Shown here: piece after piece, positions 41,236-50,726 of the stretch
How positions within the stretch are numbered: the first letter of the stretch is position 1
Layout of the letters: the number at the start of each line of letters is the position of its first letter
Notes under the pieces: model-generated
Told to the model about the DNA's origin: nothing
Databases searched by the model: none
What the model saw: only the letters and a program-made list of their open reading frames with translations
Position numbers and translations under genes: made by a program
Assembly: GCF_041435335.1 (NCBI RefSeq)
Contig: NZ_CP108430.1
Coordinates: 3,764,501 to 3,828,500 of the forward strand
DNA: 64,000 nucleotides
From: Streptomyces sp. NBC_01283
Lineage (GTDB): Bacteria > Actinomycetota > Actinomycetes > Streptomycetales > Streptomycetaceae
Direction of reading: 5' to 3'

Positions 41236-41892
41236 CTAGGCTCCCGGCGCGTCCCGCATCGTCGCCCCGATCCCGGCGACCACCGCGGCAAGCCCCTTCT
41301 CGAACCCCGCGTCGTAGTCACGGAACATCTCGTCGCCCGCGGCCGCCGCGAGCGGGTACGCGGCGAGGCGCTCGGCCCGCGCCGCCAGGTCGTAGCCGCC
41401 CTCCTCCTTCACGGGGTCGGGGCCCATGGACTGCTCCTCGATCACGTAGCCGATCGTGTAGCTGTACCCCGTGAGCCAGGCGCGGGCCGCCGCACCCGGC
41501 GTGAAGCCGCCGCCGGTGAGCATGCGCAGGTGGGCCTCCATGGGGGCGGCGTACGACATGTCCGTGAAGCGCGTACCGCTGTAGACCTTCGCGCCGTCGC
41601 GGTACATCAGCAGGTGCCGCCGCAGGCCCCGCAGCGCCGCGGAGAGGGCGTCCGGCCACTCGGTGTCCGGCTGCTCGTCCGCCGCGAGCTCCTCGTTCAT
41701 GCGCCGCAGCATCTCCGTCGCCATCTCGTCGAGCAGCGCCTGCTTGTCCTTGAAATGCCAGTACAGAGCGGGCGCCTTGACGTCCAGCTCCTTGGCGATG
41801 GCGCGCAGGGAGAGCCCTTCGAGGCCGGTCTCGTTCAGGAGCTTCAGGGCGGCGCGCGCCACGCGGGTGCGGTCCAGGGGTGTCGTAGCCAC
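41236..41892 (-). CDS. TetR family transcriptional regulator
   Basis: A protein of 218 residues. It resembles the TetR(B/D) class: a helix-turn-helix at residues 25-47 (LSLRAIAKELDVKAPALYWHF, where APALYWHF is the tetracycline-repressor recognition helix pattern) and a TetR_C domain with a GYVIEEQSM segment. It is divergent from an FAD monooxygenase, the classical layout of a drug-inactivating or aromatic-hydroxylase switch. The GTG at 41892 has no ribosome site. A TAAATT hexamer overlapping the operator ends six bases before it, so the mRNA may be leaderless. It should repress both genes. Confidence 0.9.
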   Translation of the reverse strand: MATTPLDRTRVARAALKLLNETGLEGLSLRAIAKELDVKAPALYWHFKDKQALLDEMATEMLRRMNEELAADEQPDTEWPDALSAALRGLRRHLLMYRDGAKVYSGTRFTDMSYAAPMEAHLRMLTGGGFTPGAAARAWLTGYSYTIGYVIEEQSMGPDPVKEEGGYDLAARAERLAAYPLAAAAGDEMFRDYDAGFEKGLAAVVAGIGATMRDAPGA

Positions 41893-41901
41893 CTTGACAA
41901 T

Positions 41902-41950
41902 TTAACACTGTTAAGCGCAGGCTCTGGGACATGGAACTTAACAGCGTTAA
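41902..41950. promoter_or_regulatory. Pair of TetR operators TTAACnnnGTTAA
   Basis: TTAACACTGTTAA (41902-41914) and TTAACAGCGTTAA (41938-41950) are perfect palindromes with 3-base centres. Their centres are 36 bp apart. The first overlaps the putative tetR -10 (TAAATT on the minus strand); the second covers codons 3-7 of the monooxygenase frame. Confidence 0.85.
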
Positions 41951-43433
41951 GGACAACATCGAGAGCGCCTCATCCGGGTTCATCACGACGGACGTACTCG
42001 TCGTGGGCGCGGGCCCCACGGGCCTGACCCTGGCCTGCGACCTCGCCCGGCGCGGTGTGCGCGCCCTGCTCGTCGAGCGGGCCGACGCCCTCTTCCCCGG
42101 CTCGCGCGGCAAGGGCCTCCAGCCCCGCACCCAGGAGGTCTTCGACGACCTCGGGATCATCGAGGCGGCCGAGGCGGCGGGTGGCACCTACCCGGTCGGC
42201 ATGATCTGGCGCGACGGCGAGCGGCAGGGCGAGCACCGGATGACCGACGAGACGGAGCCGACGGAGGACGCCCCGTACGACCGGCCGCTCATGCTCCCCC
42301 AGTGGCGCACACAGGAGATCCTCTACGCCCGCCTGCGCGAACTCGGCGGCGACGAGATCGAGTTCGGCGCCGCGCTGACCGGCCTCACGCAGGACGACGA
42401 AGGCGTCACCGCCCGGCTCTCGGACGGCCGGACCGTCCGCGCCGCGTACGCCGTGGCGGCCGACGGCGGCCGTTCGGCCGTGCGGGCCGCGCTCGGCATC
42501 GGCATGACGGGCGGGTGGGGCCTCCCCTGCTCGAACGAAGCCGAGAGCTCGGGGATCGTCGACCCGGACCCGATCCTGGTCGCCGACGTCCGCATCCCCA
42601 CCCTGGACCGCGACAACTGGCACATGTTCGCGCCCACCGCCGAGGGCGCGGGCTTCCTGGCCGTCTGCCCGCTGGCGGGCACGCCGGACTTCCAGCTCAC
42701 GGCCCAGTTCACGGACGGAACCGACCCCGACACCTCACTCGAAGGCGTACGCGAGGTCGTCGCCGCCCGTACGCACCTCACCGCCGACGAGGTGACCGAG
42801 GTGCGCTGGGCCTCCGGCTTCCGGCCGCGCGCGGCGATGGCGGACCGGTTCCGCGAGGGCCGCGTGTTCCTCGCCGGGGACGCGGCGCACGTGCACTCAC
42901 CGGCGGGCGGGCAGGGCCTGAACACGAGCGTGCAGGACGCCTACAACCTGGGCTGGAAGCTGGGCGCGGTCCTGCGGGGCGGCGCCCCCGCGGAACTCCT
43001 CGACACGTACGAGGCGGAGCGCCTGCCCATCGCCGCGCAGATGCTCGGCCTGTCCACCCGTATCCACCGGGGCGAGGAGCGGCGCGGGGCGGCCACCCGC
43101 CAACTGGGCCTGGGCTACCGGGACAGCTCCCTGGCGGTGGAGACCCGGGACGGCCTCCCGGAGGAGGCACTGCGGGCGGGCGATCGCGCGCCGGACGGGC
43201 CGTGCGGCACGGGGCGGCTCTTCGACGCGTTCAGGGGCCCGCACTGGACACTCCTCGCCGTCGGAACGGACGCGGAACTCCCGCTCCTGGACGCGGAGTT
43301 GGTGCACGTACATCGCATCGACGGCTACGCGCCCTACGGCAAGGGGCTCTTCCTGGTGCGGCCCGACGGGTACGTCGGCTGGGCGGGGGAGGATGCGACG
43401 GGGCTGACGGAGTACTTGGGGATGATCCGCTGA
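41931..43433 (+). CDS. FAD-dependent aromatic monooxygenase
   Basis: A class A flavoprotein hydroxylase of 500 residues. The FAD-binding GxGxxG is GAGPTGLTLAC at about residues 26-36, the NAD(P)H/FAD motif DG appears in VAADGGRSAVR, and the GD motif is AGDAAHVHSPAGGQGLN. A C-terminal domain (from about 400) resembles the thioredoxin-like tail of phenol and anthracycline/rifampicin hydroxylases. ATG 41931 is the only start before the Rossmann strand, although no ribosome site precedes it and an operator covers the first codons. The substrate is unknown; inactivation of an aromatic antibiotic or phenol is plausible. Confidence 0.88.
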   Translation: MELNSVKDNIESASSGFITTDVLVVGAGPTGLTLACDLARRGVRALLVERADALFPGSRGKGLQPRTQEVFDDLGIIEAAEAAGGTYPVGMIWRDGERQGEHRMTDETEPTEDAPYDRPLMLPQWRTQEILYARLRELGGDEIEFGAALTGLTQDDEGVTARLSDGRTVRAAYAVAADGGRSAVRAALGIGMTGGWGLPCSNEAESSGIVDPDPILVADVRIPTLDRDNWHMFAPTAEGAGFLAVCPLAGTPDFQLTAQFTDGTDPDTSLEGVREVVAARTHLTADEVTEVRWASGFRPRAAMADRFREGRVFLAGDAAHVHSPAGGQGLNTSVQDAYNLGWKLGAVLRGGAPAELLDTYEAERLPIAAQMLGLSTRIHRGEERRGAATRQLGLGYRDSSLAVETRDGLPEEALRAGDRAPDGPCGTGRLFDAFRGPHWTLLAVGTDAELPLLDAELVHVHRIDGYAPYGKGLFLVRPDGYVGWAGEDATGLTEYLGMIR

Positions 43434-43478
43434 GCCGCTGAAGCCCTGAAGCCCTGAAATACCGTCTCCCCAAGACAG

Positions 43479-43509
43479 TTGACCTCAATCAAACTTGAGG
43501 TTCTACGTT
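43479..43509 (+). promoter_or_regulatory. Promoter and operator of the MarR gene
   Basis: A perfect inverted repeat ACCTCAA/TTGAGGT (43482-43488 and 43495-43501, six bases between) overlaps a -35 TTGACC (43479-43484). The -10 TACGTT (43504-43509) ends six bases before the ATG at 43516. The spacer is 19 bp. Autoregulation and a leaderless mRNA are implied. Confidence 0.65.
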
Positions 43510-43515
43510 CTGGAC

Positions 43516-43980
43516 ATGGACACTTTCACGTACAGCCACAGCGACGAAGACCTCACCACCCAGCCCATCGGCTACTGGGCATCGGCGGCGGGCGAAGCCG
43601 TCGTCCACCACATCCGCACCACACTGGCCCAGGCCGGTCTCACCCAGCCCCAGTGGTGGATCCTGAACCAGGTCCTCGCCGAGGACGGCCGCGAGAAGGC
43701 GGCCGTGGTGGGCACCCTGCGCGGCTACCTGAACGTGGGTGACGGCCCCCTGCACCACGACATCCGCGCCCTGCGCGACCGCGGCCTGCTCACCGAGGAC
43801 GCCGAAGGCCGCCTCCGCATCACCGACGAGGGCCGCACGCTCAGGGACGAGACCGGCGTGCTCCAGCGGAAGCTGCGCGCGGAGATCCACGACGGCATCA
43901 CGGAGGAGGAGTACATCCGCACCCTCAAGGTGCTCCAGCGCATGATCCACAACGCGGGAGGGGCGGCCTGGCACCACTGA
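43516..43980 (+). CDS. MarR family transcriptional regulator
   Basis: A winged-helix protein of 154 residues. The sequence has the MarR pattern: GLTQPQWWILNQVL as the first helices, VGTLRGYLNVGDGPLHHDIRALRDRGLL as the recognition region, then LRITDEGRTLRDE as the wing. I chose ATG 43516 over the frame start at 43495 because of the promoter placement. No divergent or downstream target is obvious: the monooxygenase ends 82 bp upstream in the same direction and the LysE gene converges. It probably controls itself and a distant gene. Confidence 0.85.
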   Translation: MDTFTYSHSDEDLTTQPIGYWASAAGEAVVHHIRTTLAQAGLTQPQWWILNQVLAEDGREKAAVVGTLRGYLNVGDGPLHHDIRALRDRGLLTEDAEGRLRITDEGRTLRDETGVLQRKLRAEIHDGITEEEYIRTLKVLQRMIHNAGGAAWHH

Positions 43981-44031
43981 GGCACCTACGCAGTTGCGGC
44001 GCCTTCGCAGTACTACGTCCGGCACCCGCAC

Positions 44032-44688
44032 TCAGCCGCTGGCGAGCGAGAGCTTCGCCGCGAACCCGAGGAACAGCACACCCGCCGCCGAAGTGGCTCC
44101 CGCCGAGAGCCGCTTGCGGCGGCGGAAGGCGGCCGACAGCTTGGTGCCGCTGAATATCAGGGCGGTGAGGTAGAGGACGCTCGCCACCTGGGCGAGGACA
44201 CCCAGCACGAGGAAGGAGAGCGCGGGATAGGCGTATCCCGGGTCGACGAACTGCACGAAGAAGGCGATGAAGAAGAGGATCGCCTTCGGGTTGAGCAGGC
44301 TGATCACCAAAGCCCTGCGGAACGGCCGCTCCGCCGCGGCACCATCCTGCGGCTCCGTGCCGGCCTCGGCCGCCGGCTGCCGCCGCTCCCGCCACAGCGC
44401 CAGGGCCGCCCGCAGCATCCCGATCGCGAGCCAGGTCAGATACCCGGCACCGGCGTACTTCACGATCCCGAACAGCAGGGCGTTGGCCTGCAACAGGGAG
44501 GCCACACCGGCCGCCGACAGCGTCATCAGGACGGCGTCACCGCACCAGACGCCCGCGGCGGCGGTATAGCCGGTGCGTACGCCGCGGCGTGCGGCGACGG
44601 AGAGCACGTACAGCGAGTTCGGCCCCGGCAGCAGAATGATCAGGGCGAGGCCCGCGAGATAGGTCGGAAGATCGGTGACACCCAGCAT
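44032..44688 (-). CDS. LysE/RhtB family amino acid exporter
   Basis: A protein of 218 residues with six hydrophobic segments. The family motif LLPGPNSLYVLS appears in the first helix and KYAGAGYLTWLAIGMLR in the third, followed by a polar loop and ALVISLLNPKAILFFIAFF. These match the LeuE-like branch, which exports amino acids. I chose ATG 44688; the frame is open to 44754. It stands alone between a convergent MarR gene and the mutase gene. Confidence 0.9.
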   Translation of the reverse strand: MLGVTDLPTYLAGLALIILLPGPNSLYVLSVAARRGVRTGYTAAAGVWCGDAVLMTLSAAGVASLLQANALLFGIVKYAGAGYLTWLAIGMLRAALALWRERRQPAAEAGTEPQDGAAAERPFRRALVISLLNPKAILFFIAFFVQFVDPGYAYPALSFLVLGVLAQVASVLYLTALIFSGTKLSAAFRRRKRLSAGATSAAGVLFLGFAAKLSLASG

Positions 44689-44775
44689 GGGCGGAGTCTC
44701 GCACGCGCGTACGGCATGTGGGATCAGATGTCCGCACAGCGGACACCTGGCCACGTCAGGGAACGTCGGAGCGCC

Positions 44776-46356
<1,581 letters not shown>

Positions 46357-46501
46357 CGCTCTGTGCCTCCTGCCAGAGATCCTTCGTTACTTCTCCGGTA
46401 TAGCGGTGCTCCTCCAGCATGGGGCAACGTTCAGGGGTGGTCACTCGCGGGGAACACTCCCGGCGAGTCTGTCGAGCGGTCGAGGGATGACAGGGGGCAT
46501 T

Positions 46502-47350
46502 GTGCGCACAGGTGCGATAGCCGTGGGTGCCGTGGTCGCGGTCGCCCTGGTGGGCGGCTGCAAGGCCCAGGCCGATGGCTCGGACGGGAAGGCGCATCCG
46601 GTCCGGATCTCCCCGACGAAGACGGATTCGGGCGGCTCGGGTGATTCGCGCGGCCCGGATGATCCGTCCGGGAGGCCGGAGCGGACCTCGACCCCGAAGC
46701 CGGTCCCCAAGCCGGCCCCCAAGACCCTGCTCGCTCCCGGACAGCGCGGCGACCAGGTGCGTGAGATGCAGGCCCGGCTCCGGCAGATCGCCTGGTTCTT
46801 CGAGAACCCCTCGGGCACGTACGGCTCGTCCACGACCTCCGCGGTCAAGGGATTCCAGGCCAAGCGCGGGCTGCCCCGCACGGGCACGACGGACACGGTC
46901 ACCTGGCAGAAGCTGGTCGGCATGACCCGCAAGCCCACGAAGTACGAGCTCTACTCCGGGGGCGGCATTCCGGCGTCGAAGCCCGACAAGCGCTGCCTGA
47001 CCGGCCGGGTCATGTGCATCAGCAAGGAGAGCCGGACGCTGACCTGGATGATCGACGGCAGGACCGTCTCGACGATGGACGTGCGCTTCGGCTCGCAGTA
47101 CACGCCGACCCGCGACGGCACGTTCACCGTCTACTGGAAGTCCCGGCACCACGTCTCGACGCTCTTCGACACCGCCATGCCGTACGCGATGTTCTTCAGC
47201 GGCGGCCAGGCCGTGCACTACTCGTCGGACTTCGCGGCGACCGGTTACAACGGCGCGTCGCACGGGTGTGTGAACGTGCGGGACAAGAAGAAGATCGCGA
47301 GCCTGTTCGCGCAGGTCAAGAACGGCGACAAGGTCGTCGTCTACAAGTGA
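46502..47350 (+). CDS. L,D-transpeptidase lipoprotein with peptidoglycan-binding domain
   Basis: About 282 residues. A short lipoprotein signal with lipobox VGGC is followed by a Ser/Pro/Lys linker, a PG_binding_1 domain (LAPGQRGDQVREMQARLRQI to about KGFQAKRGLPRTGT) and a YkuD catalytic domain with ASHGCVNVRD, whose Cys is the nucleophile and His the base. It crosslinks meso-diaminopimelic acid residues of peptidoglycan outside the membrane. GTG 46502 has AGGGGG close upstream; ATG 46487 is an alternative. It diverges from the mutase gene. Confidence 0.92.
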   Translation: MRTGAIAVGAVVAVALVGGCKAQADGSDGKAHPVRISPTKTDSGGSGDSRGPDDPSGRPERTSTPKPVPKPAPKTLLAPGQRGDQVREMQARLRQIAWFFENPSGTYGSSTTSAVKGFQAKRGLPRTGTTDTVTWQKLVGMTRKPTKYELYSGGGIPASKPDKRCLTGRVMCISKESRTLTWMIDGRTVSTMDVRFGSQYTPTRDGTFTVYWKSRHHVSTLFDTAMPYAMFFSGGQAVHYSSDFAATGYNGASHGCVNVRDKKKIASLFAQVKNGDKVVVYK

Positions 47351-47380
47351 CGCGGGAGATCGATCCGCGGGAGATTAATC

Positions 47381-47419
47381 AGCGTGGGCGGGATCGGGGG
47401 AACGTATCCCGCCCACGCT
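47381..47419. terminator. Hairpin terminator between convergent genes
   Basis: A perfect 14-bp stem (47381-47394 with 47406-47419) around an 11-base loop follows the L,D-transpeptidase gene and faces the anti-sigma-like gene. Confidence 0.85.
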
Positions 47420-47550
47420 GGTGGCACTGAGCCAAAGGTACGGGGGGAACCCCTGGCTCGTGCGCGGGCCGATGACCAGTCGGCTCACTTCTTACTGCGT
47501 CACTGCTTCAAAAAACGTCACACCCGCAGCGAGCGGGGCTTTTCAGCAGG

Positions 47551-48621
47551 TCAGGAGCCGGGCAGCACGGGCTGGGCGCTGTACGAGGCGGAGACGGTGG
47601 GCGTGGGCGCCGGGTGCGGGTTCTGCGGGGTCGAGGGCGCCACGATCGGCGGGACGGGGCTGCTGCCGCCGTGGCCCCAGTGGTCGTTGCCGCCGGATGA
47701 TCCGTCGCCGTCGCCGTTGTCGCCGTCGCCGCCCTTGTCGCCGCCGTCGTCACCTCCGCCGTTGCCGCCACCGCCGTTGTGCTCACGGTCGCTGCCCGAT
47801 CCGTCCAGGACGCGACCGCAGAACTCGGTCACCCGCCTGGGTCCCTTGGCGGCCTCCTCCAGGCGGCGCCTCTTCTCGCCCTGGAGTTCTCCGCTGCGGT
47901 AGTCGCGGCAGGCGGAGACCACCTTGCGGTACCAGTCCTTCGCCTCGTCCTCGCGCTGCGGATCGCCGGAGCCGGGCTGGGTGGTGCCCGCGGTGCCCTT
48001 GGACGCGCCGTCGGAGTCCCCGGTCCGGCGCGGCGGCGGCGCGCTGGTGCCGGGCTCGTGCGCGGGGTCCTCCGGGGTGGTGGTCACATCGTCGGGCTCG
48101 ACGTCCGGGGTGTTGCTCGCGCCGTCCGACGGGGACACGAGCGGCTCGGGCGACGCGACGGACGACGCGGAGGCCGCGGGGCCCGGCTGTTCCCGGTCGC
48201 CGAACGGCGAGGGCAGCACGCCCGTACCGGCCGCGACGGCGACCCCGCCGATCATGCAGCCGGCGAGCACGGCGGCGAGTCCGTAGCGCAGGGGGCGGGC
48301 CCAGCGCGCGGGGCGCGGAGACTCGGCCGAGCGCCCGATACGTACGGTTACGCCCGCTCCCACGCGCGTAGAAGCCGCTCGGGCCTTGGGGCCGCGGGCC
48401 TCCCGGAACGCCGCGAGCGCGGCTGCCTCACCAGGGAGTTCGGAAGAAATGTCGGCGGGTACGACAGAGCCGGCGCGGTCGTCCGCAGCCAGCGAGGCCA
48501 GGGCCTTGGCCAGCTGTGCGGCCCGTTCCCGTGCGTGATCGTCGGTGCCGTCGACGGGCTCACCGCTCAGCAAACGCTCCGCCGCTTCGCGGTCCAGCCA
48601 CCTGTAGTCCTCGTCGGCCAT
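47551..48621 (-). CDS. Membrane partner of the ECF sigma factor (putative anti-sigma factor)
   Basis: A protein of 356 residues. The cytoplasmic N-terminus (about 110 residues, LDREAAERLLSGEPVDG, EAAALAAFREARGP) is followed by one membrane helix (YGLAAVLAGCMIGGVAVAAG) and a long extracellular part rich in Ser, Pro, Thr, Gly and Asp, with an Asp/Gly-rich stretch near the end and two cysteines. The ATG overlaps the sigma stop (TGATG), so the pair is translationally coupled. The layout is that of an anti-sigma factor that senses the envelope; no zinc-binding HxxxCxxC motif is seen. Confidence 0.8.
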   Translation of the reverse strand: MADEDYRWLDREAAERLLSGEPVDGTDDHARERAAQLAKALASLAADDRAGSVVPADISSELPGEAAALAAFREARGPKARAASTRVGAGVTVRIGRSAESPRPARWARPLRYGLAAVLAGCMIGGVAVAAGTGVLPSPFGDREQPGPAASASSVASPEPLVSPSDGASNTPDVEPDDVTTTPEDPAHEPGTSAPPPRRTGDSDGASKGTAGTTQPGSGDPQREDEAKDWYRKVVSACRDYRSGELQGEKRRRLEEAAKGPRRVTEFCGRVLDGSGSDREHNGGGGNGGGDDGGDKGGDGDNGDGDGSSGGNDHWGHGGSSPVPPIVAPSTPQNPHPAPTPTVSASYSAQPVLPGS

Positions 48622-49286
48622 CACATGTCCTTCTGCGCCCGCGAACGCGAATGCGTCACACCGGCGGATGTCACCGCGCGCCCGCGCCGCTCCCTCTGGG
48701 GCGGTACGGCGTCCAGTGCGCTTTCGTTCAGCGGGCCGTCCGCGCCGAGCAGTTCCGCGAGCCGTTTCAGGCCGCGGTGCGCGGCGGTGCGGACCGCGCC
48801 GGGGCGCTTGCCGAGGGTCTGGGCCGCGCTCTTGGCGTCGAGGCCGACGACGACCCGGAGCACGACCGCTTCCGCCTGGTCCTGCGGGAGCTGGGCTATC
48901 AGGGCGAGGGCGTCGCCGGTGGCGAGGGACTCCATCGCCTCGTCGGCGGTGTCCGCGTCGCCGGGTTTTCCGGTGAGCTCGGTCTCGTCGCCGCCTATCG
49001 CGGGGCGGCGGCCTCGCATACGTATGTGGTCCAGGGCGCGGTTGCGCGCTATGCGCGCGGCCCAGCCGCGGAACCGGTCGGCGTCGCCGCTGAACCGGTC
49101 CAGGTCACGGGCTATCTGCAGCCAGGCCTCGGACGCGACGTCCTCCGCGTCCGGGTCTCCGACCAGTGTGCGCACGTAGCCCAGCAGCCGCGGGTGCACG
49201 GCGCGGTACACAGTCCGGAACGCGGTCTCGTCCCCGTCCTGCGCCGCAAGCACCGCGGCGGTCAGTTCCGCGTCGTCCCCCAGCAC
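48621..49286 (-). CDS. ECF RNA polymerase sigma factor
   Basis: A protein of 221 residues. Region 2 has YVRTLVGDPDAEDVASEAWLQIARDL and RFRGWAARIARNRALDHIR. Region 4 has LPQDQAEAVVLRVVVGLDAKSAAQTLGKRPGAVRTAAHRGLKRL. A C-terminal basic tail follows. It starts with GTG 49286. It is followed at once by its membrane partner. A second sigma gene at 49974-50588 is a clear paralogue with the same region 4 wording. Confidence 0.92.
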   Translation of the reverse strand: MLGDDAELTAAVLAAQDGDETAFRTVYRAVHPRLLGYVRTLVGDPDAEDVASEAWLQIARDLDRFSGDADRFRGWAARIARNRALDHIRMRGRRPAIGGDETELTGKPGDADTADEAMESLATGDALALIAQLPQDQAEAVVLRVVVGLDAKSAAQTLGKRPGAVRTAAHRGLKRLAELLGADGPLNESALDAVPPQRERRGRAVTSAGVTHSRSRAQKDM

Positions 49287-49570
49287 AACTTCTCCCTATG
49301 CGCCTACACCGGTTGCGGTCCTGACCCCGCAGCCTGGCGCGAAGCAGCACGCTACGGGCTGAAGTGGGCCCGCGTCCATGTTTGGTACAACGTGCAACTA
49401 GCGCGTGACAGAACGCGGTGTGACAGAAAACGCACCCACGGCGCTGAAGGGAGTACGGGCCGCGTGCGGTCCGTCCGCGTGACGGCCGGGGTCTCTCCTG
49501 TGGGGGGTGGCGACCCCGGCCGCTCACCTTGGCGGGGCCTGCACATCTCCACCCTGCGGCTCCGAATCGC

Positions 49571-49780
49571 CCCGTCAGGGGCGCGGGGAACTGCGCGACC
49601 AGCCACGACGCGCGTGCGGACAAAGCACGACGCATGAGTCCCCGTCAGGGGCGCGGGGAACTGCGCGCTCGGCCACAACGCACGCGCGGACGAGACAAGA
49701 CGGACAGGCGCCCTGTCAGAGGCGCGGGGAACTGCGCGACCAGCCACACGACGCACGTGCAGCGGGAAGACGACGCAAGC
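49571..49780. repeat. Three tandem 70-bp repeats of a Streptomyces intergenic element
   Basis: CCCGTCAGGGGCGCGGGGAA begins unit 1 (49571-) and unit 2 (49641-), and a CCCTGTCAGAGGCGCGGGGA variant begins unit 3 (49711-). Each continues ACTGCGCG(A/C)(C/T)C(A/G)GCCAC and then diverges. Spacing is exactly 70 bp. The core resembles a repeat I remember as frequent in Streptomyces intergenic regions. Together with 49287-49570, where I see no gene, it fills the space between the two sigma loci. Two TGACAG copies 15 bp apart at 49406-49426 may belong to the sigma promoter. Confidence 0.8.
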
Positions 49781-49797
49781 CCCTCCCCCCGCCTCCC

Positions 49798-49977
49798 TCA
49801 GACGCGCCAATCGTCGTGTGGGCGAGTAGGCGGGGAAGGGTCAACCCTGGTGCGGGCGAGGCGGAACGCCGCGACCGCATGGCGCTGCGCCTCCGCGTCG
49901 ACCCGCTCGGCACGGATCGCCTCCGCGAGGATCGTGGCGAGGGGCTTCGCGGCCGGCCCCGGCCGCCACCCCCTCAC
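49798..49977 (-). pseudogene. Truncated anti-sigma-like gene coupled to the second ECF sigma gene
   Basis: A 59-residue frame. Its GTG overlaps the sigma stop (GTGA), as the full-length partner does at the other sigma locus. It contains ILAEAIRAERVDAEAQRHA and VAAFRLARTR, which correspond to the cytoplasmic EAAALAAFREARG region of the anti-sigma-like protein at 47551-48621. It ends HDDWRV where the membrane helix should begin. The stop lies 18 bp from the 70-bp repeat array. I read it as a remnant that lost its membrane and outer parts; a functional small protein is the alternative. Confidence 0.6.
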
Positions 49978-50588
49978 CGCAAGCCCCCCAACTGCTGGGC
50001 CAGTCGCCGAAGTCCCCGGTACGCGGCGGTCCGCACCGCCCCGGGCCGCTTCCCCAGCACCCGCGCCGCCGTCGACGCGTCCAGGCCGACGACGACCCGC
50101 AGCAGCACCGCCTCCGCCTGATCCCGCGGCAGCCCGGCGATCAGCGCGAGGGCCTCCTCCGTGGAGATCGACTCCAGCGCCTGCTCCGACGTGCTGTGCG
50201 GCCCGGGCAGATCGAGCATGTCCTGTTCGAGGGCGGACGGGCGAGGCCTGACCTTCTGGCGCCGCAGATGGTCGAGGGCCCGGTGGCGCGCGATGGTCGC
50301 CGTCCAGCCGCGAAATCCCGCGCCGTCGCCGCGGAACCGCCCCAGATCGCGGGCTATCTCCAGCCAGGCCTCGGCCGCGATGTCCTCCGCGACCTCGCCG
50401 TCGTGGCCGACCAGACCCCGCAGATAGCCGACGAGCCCCGGCTGCACCAGGCGGTACGCGACCGCGAAGGCCGTCTCGTCACCCTCCTGCGCCCGCGCGA
50501 CCGCAACGCCGAGCTCCTCGTCCCGCGCCCGTGCGCGACGGGGTTCCCCTCCTCGACCCACGCTTTCCCATCCGTACCGACGCGACAC
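49974..50588 (-). CDS. ECF RNA polymerase sigma factor (paralogue)
   Basis: About 204 residues. Region 2 has YLRGLVGHDGEVAEDIAAEAWLEIARDL and GFRGWTATIARHRALDHLRR. Region 4 has LPRDQAEAVLLRVVVGLDASTAARVLGKRPGAVRTAAYRGLRRL, nearly the same as the sigma factor at 48621-49286, so the two arose by duplication. The start is GTG 50588 or, with a better ribosome site (GGGAAAG), GTG 50561. Its expected membrane partner is reduced to a 59-residue fragment. Confidence 0.88.
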   Translation of the reverse strand: MSRRYGWESVGRGGEPRRARARDEELGVAVARAQEGDETAFAVAYRLVQPGLVGYLRGLVGHDGEVAEDIAAEAWLEIARDLGRFRGDGAGFRGWTATIARHRALDHLRRQKVRPRPSALEQDMLDLPGPHSTSEQALESISTEEALALIAGLPRDQAEAVLLRVVVGLDASTAARVLGKRPGAVRTAAYRGLRRLAQQLGGLR

Positions 50589-50644
50589 AGCTCACCGTGT
50601 CCGTGCCCCCACGCTGAGCTGCGCCAGGGCCCGCGGAAATGTCA

Positions 50645-50719
50645 CAGGCACGGATCGCAGGCGCGGATCACAGGTACGGATCAGAGGTACGGATCAGAGG
50701 TACGGATCAGAGGTAACGG
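50645..50719. repeat. 13-bp tandem repeat, five full units and one partial
   Basis: Units of the form (C/G)AGG(T/C)(A/G)CGGATC(A/G): 50645-50657, 50658-50670, 50671-50683, 50684-50696, 50697-50709, then a partial GAGGTAACGG. The last full units are identical. The array lies between the sigma gene start and the end of the lipoprotein gene. Confidence 0.85.
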
Positions 50720-50726
50720 ACGGGAG

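Noticed and set aside
47421..47545. Possible riboswitch-like segment downstream of the L,D-transpeptidase
   Set aside because: The segment lies at a convergent 3' end and does not match a known riboswitch consensus that I can recall.
48361..48373. Half-match to the nucleoside operator (ACGCGCGTAGA)
   Set aside because: It lies inside the coding sequence of the anti-sigma-like gene, lacks the left arm and is not near a promoter.
49352..49810. Minus-strand frame over the 70-bp repeats
   Set aside because: Its apparent protein repeats only reflect the DNA repeats; no start site or homology.
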